This document shows positions 57,222-64,000 of a stretch of DNA of 64,000 nt, in pieces. The position numbers and the translations under genes are program-made. How positions within the stretch are numbered: the stretch's first letter is position 1; the number at the start of each line of letters is the position of its first letter. Origin of the DNA: Echinarachnius parma. Lineage: Eukaryota > Echinodermata > Echinoidea > Clypeasteroida > Echinarachniidae. Below the pieces are notes generated by a model, which was given only the letters and a program-made list of their open reading frames with translations, was not told the origin of the DNA and ran no database searches. The stretch covers positions 92,001 to 156,000 of the forward strand of contig JBAMJV010008868.1 in assembly GCA_037951105.1 (NCBI GenBank), in the 5' to 3' direction.

Positions 57222-57668
57222 TTAAAGGGGACCACCGGGCAAAGGACAACACATTATTATATGTTTTGGTACCGTTTTGTGATATCAAATAGATACCTAA
57301 CATTTTGCAAAGGGTTGTGTAATTCATAAACAAAGCAATTAATTTCCACCACTTACGGAACCACTGCTATTTCCTGGTTCCATACGGGCCAAGCATTTGC
57401 GAGTGCGCCAATGCTTTCACGCGTACGTCAATAGATTCCCGGATTATTCATTCGCTCTGCACAGTGCGCTCTGGCTCTGCACGCATATAGTCTACGCAAT
57501 TCAGACCGCATGAACGCATGGTTGAGAATGGTGATGCGTTTTCCAATGATATATTTTTTTCTGAAAACATATTTTTGTGAACTTGTTGAACTTGTTGAAG
57601 GAATGGAATACTAAAGATGGTACCTTTCTATAATAAGAATATTATTTTTGGGTGGTGGTACCCTTTAA
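57222..57668. mobile_element. F3 MITE, complete, reverse orientation
   Basis: TTAAAGGGGACCACCGGGCA to GGTGGTGGTACCCTTTAA. Confidence 0.8.
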
Positions 57669-58036
57669 AGAACATGCATTTCATGGATGGATTCGTAAAT
57701 CAAAATACTCCTTTGCGTGGATAGAAATGGCGCCACACAGTGCTGCTGCGGCAATAGATACCGTGTCGCGTGATATCGTTGTTCCCGATATCATGCAATT
57801 TTATTGCACTGTATACCAATATCACTTTATTATATTATTTTATAGAGCCATTTCTCGCAGGGTTATTGATTTTCTGTCACCAATGTCTGCTGATCTTGTT
57901 CTATTCTTACTTTTCGCCATTTTGTATTTTACTCTCATTCAGATTTTTTTCTTCAAAATGTAATTCTATCGCTGAAATTCGATCATTAAATAAGACGAAT
58001 ATTGTAATCAATTTAGTTACTTAAATTTGGCGTCCC
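57669..58036. other. Unassigned intergenic
   Basis: Short ORFs only, none recognised. Confidence 0.4.
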
Positions 58037-58260
58037 AGATTATTTTTGTACGTGTGTGTGCTTGTGTTATTGTTTGTGTGAGTGCTTATATGTATGCGTG
58101 TGTGCGCATGTGCACGTCAGTGTTTGTGTGGCATTATTGGTGAAGATGTGTGCGTGTGTGTGCGTGTGTGTGTGTGTGCGTGTGTGTGTGCGTGTGTGTG
58201 TGTGTGTGTGTGCGTGTGTGTGTGCGTGTGCGTGTGTGGGTGTGTGTGTGTGTGTGTGTA
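58037..58260. repeat. (GT)n microsatellite with GTGCGT variants
   Basis: Near-continuous GT with GC interruptions, densest 58143-58260. Confidence 0.95.
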
Positions 58261-59161
58261 TACTTGAGCTTTGTCTTTTTAGATGTAGCCTACCGTGATG
58301 AAAATCTTACTGGAAGTTTAAAAAGTTTGTACAAGCTTTTAAACATATTCAGATGAATCGAAAACAATTTTAGACACCTAAAAGCGAAAGTTAGAGCAGA
58401 ATTAGATATTCTAATCAAGAATTATGATTTGTCAAAGTTTTGATTAAAATCGTGTTTGCTGCCCTCTTAGTCGGCTCTTTGCTAAATCTGTGATGTCACA
58501 GAAGAACAACTCCATTGGAACTGTACAACAAAACTTCACAAAAAGTAACTTTTCATAAAAAAGCATCGTCCCTGTACTATTATTCTCAGATATGTTAGAG
58601 AAGAGGTAAATGTGCATGCAATTCAGGTAAAACTTCCTCAACTGGTCCAGTGAAATCCACGAAGAATGACAAAATATGAACATATATATGTACAAAGTCA
58701 ATGGAAGGTTGTTTTGGCAAATTGCCATCTAGAGAGAGCAGCAAACAAAAATTACCGAAGTCATAACTTTTTAATAGAAAATCCAAATTTGCTCCAACTT
58801 TCACTATTGGCTATTGGGCTTCTAAAATTGTTCTCCTTTCATTCAATCCACATTAATACTTGGGGAAACTTCCCCTTTAATATCGGAAAACATGAATTCG
58901 ATATCAAAATCGATCATAACCTCAGTGGAGGATTACGGAGAGATGTATTATTGTTACTTCAAAATCCAACCTTCGACACCATAATCAATTTTATTTTATT
59001 TTCCCATTCGTACACGGTTACACCTGGCTCACAATCATCGTCCCATTTTATTAAAGCTGGAAACCACTTTCATAAACGTATTGTAATGATTAGTTCCTGA
59101 ATAATTATAACGAAACCAAAATAATGACACTCATTATATAATAATTGAAATAACTGACAAC
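58261..59161. other. Unassigned intergenic with an inverted-repeat pair
   Basis: GTTTGCTGCCCTCTTAGTCG (58453) and CTAGAGAGAGCAGCAAACA (58730) are partly complementary, and CGAAGTCATAACTTTT and AAAAGTAACTTTTC occur inside. A 144-codon plus-strand ORF (58666-59100) resembles nothing I know. Confidence 0.35.
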
Positions 59162-59497
59162 TTAAAGGGGTAGTTAAGGTTAAATATGCTTAGTTTTTCC
59201 AAAATTGTCAAGAGGTTTTTAAATAGTTATTGATGATCTCTCTATTTAATAATTATTTCAACAAAACATCACATGCATAATTTTGTAAGAAAACGGTTGA
59301 AACCAATGCTTTTCTAGAGAGCGCCCTCTTGTATTTTAACGGCTGTTTTTTTTAATGATAACAGGCTTTTTACATGGTCGTTTGTAATTTTCTATACCTT
59401 TCGAGCATGGTGGAGTTATAACTGTTAGTTTGTAATGTTATTATGCAGGTTTTGGTTACTAAAGCTCAGCCTTACCAAAAGTGTACTACCCCTTTAA
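59162..59497. mobile_element. F1 MITE, internally deleted
   Basis: TTAAAGGGGTAGTTAAGG to GTGTACTACCCCTTTAA; lacks the hairpin half. Confidence 0.75.
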
Positions 59498-59889
59498 TAA
59501 CAAACTTAAACAAAGTAAGTCATACAAAAATACAAATACAAGGAACAGACCGGTAACAAAATACTTTTATCCGTGGGAACAGACATGAAAATCGGTAATA
59601 CAATGTATTTCTTCGCCAAAATTTCAAAACAAATTTGATGACATTAATCATAAAAATAGGTCAAAATGTTCATCCGTATACTTTTCATGATCAACAAAAA
59701 TTGTAATTTAAACCTAGAACTTCATAGTCACTCATCGATATCAATGTCCAATTTCATTTCATTTTCATTCTTACACTTAGCGGGCAATCGCCACATTTTT
59801 ACATTCACTTGTATGCAAATTTTAATTTTAAAATCATTATGTGATATGCGTGTTTTGGTCCATTTTTCACACACCTTGATTGTTGCAAT

Positions 59890-60180
59890 CTATTAGAACT
59901 AGAAATTGCGCGCTCGGCGGGTCGCGCAGCCGAGCACATGTATCCCCCGAACCAATTGCATTGCACTTTTGTGGGTTGTAATATTGTGAACTGAACAAGT
60001 TTGGTGGTGTACGTTGTTCTACTAGGCTGGCAGTAGCCTTTGGGCAAGGCCTCGCGCGCTGTTTGTCCTCCGAGCAGGGTCTGATTAATAGACAAGGCGA
60101 TGTGCGCTTACAGCAGTGATCGCTGGACTGAGCCGCGTCAGCGGCGAGGCCTTTGCTAACTTGCGGAGCTCTTGCGGAGC
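59890..60180. repeat. GC-rich flank of the satellite
   Basis: GCGCGCTCGGCGGGTCGCGC and GTATCCCCCGAACCA (half of the hairpin found at 61708-61735), then CTTGCGGAGCTCTTGCGGAG direct repeat at the array edge. Confidence 0.5.
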
Positions 60181-61617
60181 TCGGACCTGTAGAGCGGTCA
60201 CAAGGTAATCTTAACTATTTCTTTATATCATGGTTACCATGGCAACCATGAATCCGCCCCACACCAAAATCAATAGGCTTCATCCTCTTTCCTTAATACA
60301 CCTTCATACCAAATAAGAAAATGATCGGACAAGAACTCGGACCTGTAGAGCGTTCACATGGTAATCTTAACTATTTCTTTATATCATGGTTATCATGGTT
60401 ACCATGGCAACCAGGACTCCGCCCCACACCAAAATCAATAGGCTTCATCCTCTTTCCTTAATACACCTTCATACCAAATTAGAAAATGATCAGACAAGAA
60501 CTCGGATCTATAGAGCGTTCACAAGGTAATCTTAACTATTTCTTTATATCATGGTTACCATGGCAACCAGGACTCCGCCCCACACCAAAATCAAAAGGCT
60601 TCATCCTCTTTCCTTAATACACCTTCATACCAAATTAGAAAATGATCGGACAAGAACTCGGACCTGTAGAGCGTTCACAAGGTAATCTTAACTATTTCTT
60701 TATATCATGGTTACCATGGCAACCAGGACTCCGCCCCACACCAAAATCAATAGGCTTCATCCTCTTTCCTTAAGACACCTTCATACCAAATTAGAAAATG
60801 ATCGGACAAGAACTCGGACCTGTAGAGCGTTCACAATGTAATCTTAACTATTTCTTTATATCATGGTTACCATGGCAACCAGGACTCCGCCCCACACCAA
60901 AATCTAAAGGCTTCATCCTCTTTCCTTAAGACACCTTCATACCAAATTAGAAAATGATCAGACAAGAACTCGGACCTGCAGAGCGTTCACAAGGTAATAT
61001 TAACTATTTATTTATATCATGGTTACCATGGCAACCAGGACCGCGCCCCACACCAAAATCAATAGGCTTCATCCTCTTTCCTTAATACACCTTCATACCA
61101 AATTAGAAAATGATCGGACAAGAACTCGGACCTGTAGAGCGTTCACAAGGTAATCTTAACTATTTCTTTATATCATGGTTACCATGGCAACCAGGGCTCC
61201 GCCCCACACCAAAATCAATAGGCTTCATCCTCTTTCCTTAATACACCTTCATACCAAATTAGAAAATGATCGGACAAGAACTCGGACCTGTAGAGCGTTC
61301 ACAAGGTAATTTTAACTATTTCTTTATATCATGGTTACCATGGCAACCAGGACTCCGCCCCACACCAAAATCAATAGGCTTCATCCTCTTTCCTTAATAC
61401 ACCTTCATACCAAATTAAAAAATGATCGGACAAGAACTCGGACCTGTAGAGCGTTCACAAGGTAATCTTAACTATTTCTTTATATCATGGTTACCATGGC
61501 AACCAGGACTCCGCCCCACACCAAAATCAATAGGCTTCATCCTCTTTCCTTAATACACCTTCATACCAAATTAGAAAATGATCGGACAAGAACTCGGACC
61601 TGTAGAGCGTTCACAAG
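60176..61617. repeat. 156-bp satellite, about nine units, each with GTTACCATGGCAAC
   Basis: Units read GCTCGGACCTGTAGAGCGTT, CACAAGGTAATCTTAACTAT, CATGGTTACCATGGCAACCA, CCGCCCCACACCAAAATCAA, ATGATCGGACAAGAACTCGG. The palindrome starts at 60233, 60398, 60554, 60710, 60866, 61022, 61178, 61334 and 61490; spacing is 156 bp throughout except the first (165, a 9-bp TGGTTATCA insertion). Confidence 0.95.
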
Positions 61618-61735
61618 AAAATCTCTGCGGCGGACGCGGCGGACGCGGCGGACGCGGCGGACGCGGCGGACGCGGCGGCGCGACGAGGCCAAATCCATAG
61701 TATCCCCCGAAGTGGTTCGGGGGATACAATAATAT
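61618..61735. repeat. GGCGGACGC minisatellite and terminal hairpin
   Basis: About six GCGGCGGAC units (61626-61680), then a perfect 12-bp stem GTATCCCCCGAA / TTCGGGGGATAC with a GTGG loop (61708-61735). It resembles a retroelement 3' end, which the satellite may have grown from. Confidence 0.65.
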
Positions 61736-61816
61736 AAGGTGCATCAAACACATTGATACGTAGCATAATCAAACCGTTAATTCAAACATATAAGAAAACT
61801 GACCAAGAATATATTG

Positions 61817-62060
61817 TGATTAAAAGTGAGCAAAGAAAAATGGGATTCCAACGGGATTCGAACCCGAGACCTCCGGATTGCTAGACCGATGCTCTACCGA
61901 GCTTCTGACTACTTGAGCAATGATGAATTAAGGGGTTTCAGGGAAGAACGCCGTCGTAGGGTTTTCTACAGCTCAGTCGGTAGAGCATCGGTCTAGCAAT
62001 CCGGAGGTCTCGGGTTCGAATCCCGTTGGAATCCCATTTTTCTTTGCTCACTTGTAATCA
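61817..62060. repeat. Head-to-head inverted pair of tRNA-Ala-like sequences
   Basis: About 88-bp arms (61817-61903 minus, 61970-62060 plus) with A-box AGCTCAGTCGGTAGAGC, loop CTAGCAA (AGC), B-box GGGTTCGAATCCC, and common trailer CCCATTTTTCTTTGCTCACT. The minus copy has a 3-nt D-loop deletion. The acceptor stem pairs poorly. Confidence 0.75.
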
Positions 62061-62366
62061 TAATCAAACCGTGTCACATTTAATATATAAACAAAACGAA
62101 CTCGATAATACGCGTAAATCTTCCTAAACTAGTAAAATATTATTACGGTAATCATTTAATGTACAAATTAAATTATTTTATTATTCAAAACAAAAAACAA
62201 TTCTTAAAAAGGAAGAACTGGCTAAATGTGATTTGAAATAACTAAAGCGTACATATTTTCGGGTTCGTTTTATTTATATTTTGATACATTTGTTTCACCG
62301 GCGTGTATACTTTTTCAAATTTAATTTATATAATTATCTTTGTAGAAAATAGATCATGATAGTAAT
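62061..62366. other. Unassigned AT-rich intergenic
   Basis: No ORF or repeat recognised. Confidence 0.4.
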
Positions 62367-62833
62367 ATAGGATTTCTCGGTCAATTTCGTAAGTTGGCCA
62401 CACGAATTCATTTTGCGTGCATTCAATTTCGCCGATTTTCTCACCGCAGCTGTATTTTGCAGTTCAAATTCGTTTTTTAGCATTTGAATTCATATAACGA
62501 TCATTCGAAAACATTTTGTTTGCATTCGATTTAAAACGTGTTTCTATTTCGTAAAATTGTCATTCAAGTTAAAGCGAGAAAATTCGTGATTACGTAATAC
62601 CGCCTTCCGTGAAATCCGTTGGCGAAATTGAATGCAAATAGCGTGTTTTTTTTTTATTGAATGCTAAAAGTGGTAAATCACTTGACGAAGAGCTAAATCG
62701 TATGAACAAAATGAATTTTTGAACCACAATTGCAAGCCTTCAGCTCAATTGTGCGAAATTGAATGACACGCTTTTCAAAACGAATGAGAAGCTTACGAAA
62801 TTGACCGAGAAATTGACCGAGAAAACCTATAAT
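62367..62833. mobile_element. TIR element with TTTCTCGGTCAATTTCGTAAG ends
   Basis: TAGGATTTCTCGGTCAATTT at left; at right CTTACGAAATTGACCGAGAA is partly duplicated. Interior repeats CATTCAATTTCG motifs. Confidence 0.65.
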
Positions 62834-62879
62834 AGTCTTCTTCCTTAGAACCATAATCACATGATAGTAATAATTATGA

Positions 62880-63190
62880 TGATTTTTCAAATGATGATAA
62901 CATATCTGTCTTCTGGAACTACGAATTCATGATAGGGTGTTGCATGGCCCACTTCAAGATCCCTGCAGTTTGCTCTGTAATGGATCCCGATGATAATACG
63001 ACTCGTGAACCACTGATGAATTTTCAAATGATGATAACAATTTTCCGGAAATCTGTCTTCTGGAACTACGAATTCATGAACATCTCAATAGGATGCTGCA
63101 CATGGCCCACTTCAAGATCCCTGCAGATTGTAAGATCTATAGTTTGCTCTGTAATGGATCCCGATGATAGTACGACTCGTGAACCACCGT
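62880..63190. repeat. Two ~145-bp tandem units
   Basis: Both contain ATCTGTCTTCTGGAACTACG, GCCCACTTCAAGATCCCTGC and GTTTGCTCTGTAATGGATCC. No protein family recognised in any frame. Confidence 0.65.
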
Positions 63191-63499
63191 ACCTCTTGGG
63201 ATGTTAGCAGGACTCGTGCATCCTATAGGAAAAATGAGGGTATCAAACTACGTTTCTTAATGCCGATTCGTTACTGTTATTATTATTATTAGTTGTTTAC
63301 TCGTGATTGTCCTTATTAGCGGCTGATCAAAAATCATGTTGTGATATCAATATCACAGAGACATTGGCGTATACGGCCACATTTTTTCCAAGGGGGCTGA
63401 AGTATTTTGCCAGAATAACATATTCCGCATGTTTACCTATACTTACAAGCAAACAAATGTGTAACCACCCGAAAATGATACACCTTATTTTTTATGACT

Positions 63500-63760
63500 T
63501 TCCCCGAATATGACATGAATTTGCCCTGCCAAAAAATGATGAGTTTGCCCCAAAACTATATGATTTTGCCCAAATATGACTCACTTGCTTTTGCCCGAAT
63601 GATATATAAGTTTGCCCGAATACGATAAGAGTTTGCCCGATTATGACGTGCTTTTGCCCGAATGTTAGGTGCCTACCCGATTATAGTCGTTTTCAAAACT
63701 CCAGGGGATGGGGGGGGGGGGGGGGGGGTGGGGGCTGCAGCCCCCAGCCTCCTACTATGC
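63500..63760. repeat. TTTGCCCGAATATGA minisatellite and poly-G block
   Basis: Units of about 23-30 bp from 63520 to 63675, then CTCCAGGGGATGGGGG and GGGGGCTGCAGCCCCC, similar to 16195-16225. Confidence 0.6.
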
Positions 63761-64000
63761 ACAGAAACCTACCAACCTTTTTGTCATTCCGGTCATAATT
63801 GCTTCTGTTTGCGTATTATGCTTTATTTCGGAATATAAATTATTACACATAATACTGTCCGCTTTTTGCAAGCCAAACTTTTAAAGTTATGAAGTAAGTA
63901 TAATAATGAAAGCGAGATAATCATAACAAATTAGAGAAGACATCAGAGCTATTCTGGAAAGATTAGGACTATTTTTCTTTGCTCATTTTCAGTCATTTAG

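Noticed and set aside
58056..58356. Cys-Val repeat ORFs
   Set aside because: Translation of (GT)n.
58666..59100. 144-codon plus-strand ORF
   Set aside because: No recognised domain, AT-rich composition, no splice or promoter support.
60176..61617. CRISPR-like array
   Set aside because: Repeats are 156-bp head-to-tail units without unique spacers, in eukaryotic DNA.
61487..61753. Arg/Thr-repeat ORF at the satellite end
   Set aside because: Reading of GGCGGACGC repeats with no start context or family match.
61959..62033. Functional tRNA-Ala(AGC) gene
   Set aside because: A- and B-boxes and loop are good, but the acceptor stem needs wobble pairs plus extra spacer bases and the copy is part of an inverted repeat; treated as tRNA-derived.

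Overview
Origin. This is metazoan nuclear DNA: two intron-containing protein genes, GT-AG splice sites in correct phase, LINE and tRNA-derived SINE remnants, dozens of small terminal-inverted-repeat (TIR) elements, microsatellites and long poly-G/poly-C runs. The repeat style (TTAAAGGG-type MITEs, poly-G elements, a SINE with a 'GTGTATAAATGGGTACCTGG' segment) suggests a marine invertebrate, perhaps a non-vertebrate deuterostome; the species cannot be read from the sequence. There is no prokaryotic operon, CRISPR array or plasmid. Most apparent ORFs lie inside repeats.

Genes. (1) AKR-A, minus strand 34571 to 18346, is a complete nine-exon aldo-keto reductase gene (exons 75, 231, 117, 84, 120, 107, 166, 83 and 43 nt; 341 aa) with all phases compatible and the catalytic Asp/Tyr/Lys/His present. 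(2) AKR-B, minus strand from 11688, is a tandem paralogue with exons 1-3 in the window; the rest lies left of base 1. The two share promoter-proximal sequence, a MITE, ~710-bp intron-1 repeats and exon 3 flanks, so they arose by segmental duplication. (3) A CCDC34-like coiled-coil gene, minus strand 53051 to 44256, has five coding exons (406 aa) with an RS-rich segment and tandem arrays of decayed copies of exon 3 and of the terminal exon.

Layout. 0-11.7 kb: AKR-B exons 3-1, with introns filled by MITEs, a broken LINE (4.4-7.3 kb) and a 2.8-kb foldback element (7.6-10.4 kb). 11.7-18.1 kb: AKR-B upstream region with an X-box-like cluster (12.4-13.4 kb), poly-G elements and a 955-bp TIR element. 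18.3-34.6 kb: AKR-A. 34.6-43.9 kb: intergenic, with a 4.7-kb TIR element holding a LINE fragment. 43.9-54.2 kb: CCDC34-like gene. 54.2-64 kb: repeats, including a 156-bp satellite (60.2-61.6 kb) carrying nine GTTACCATGGCAAC palindromes, and an inverted pair of tRNA-like sequences (61.8-62.1 kb).

Function. AKRs are cytosolic NADPH-dependent carbonyl reductases. CCDC34 is linked to cilia and sperm flagella. RFX-type X-boxes control many ciliary genes, so the X-box-like satellite about 6 kb upstream of the CCDC34-like gene deserves testing, though any regulatory link is inference. All coordinates come from reading the sequence by eye; identities are family-level and no database search was run.
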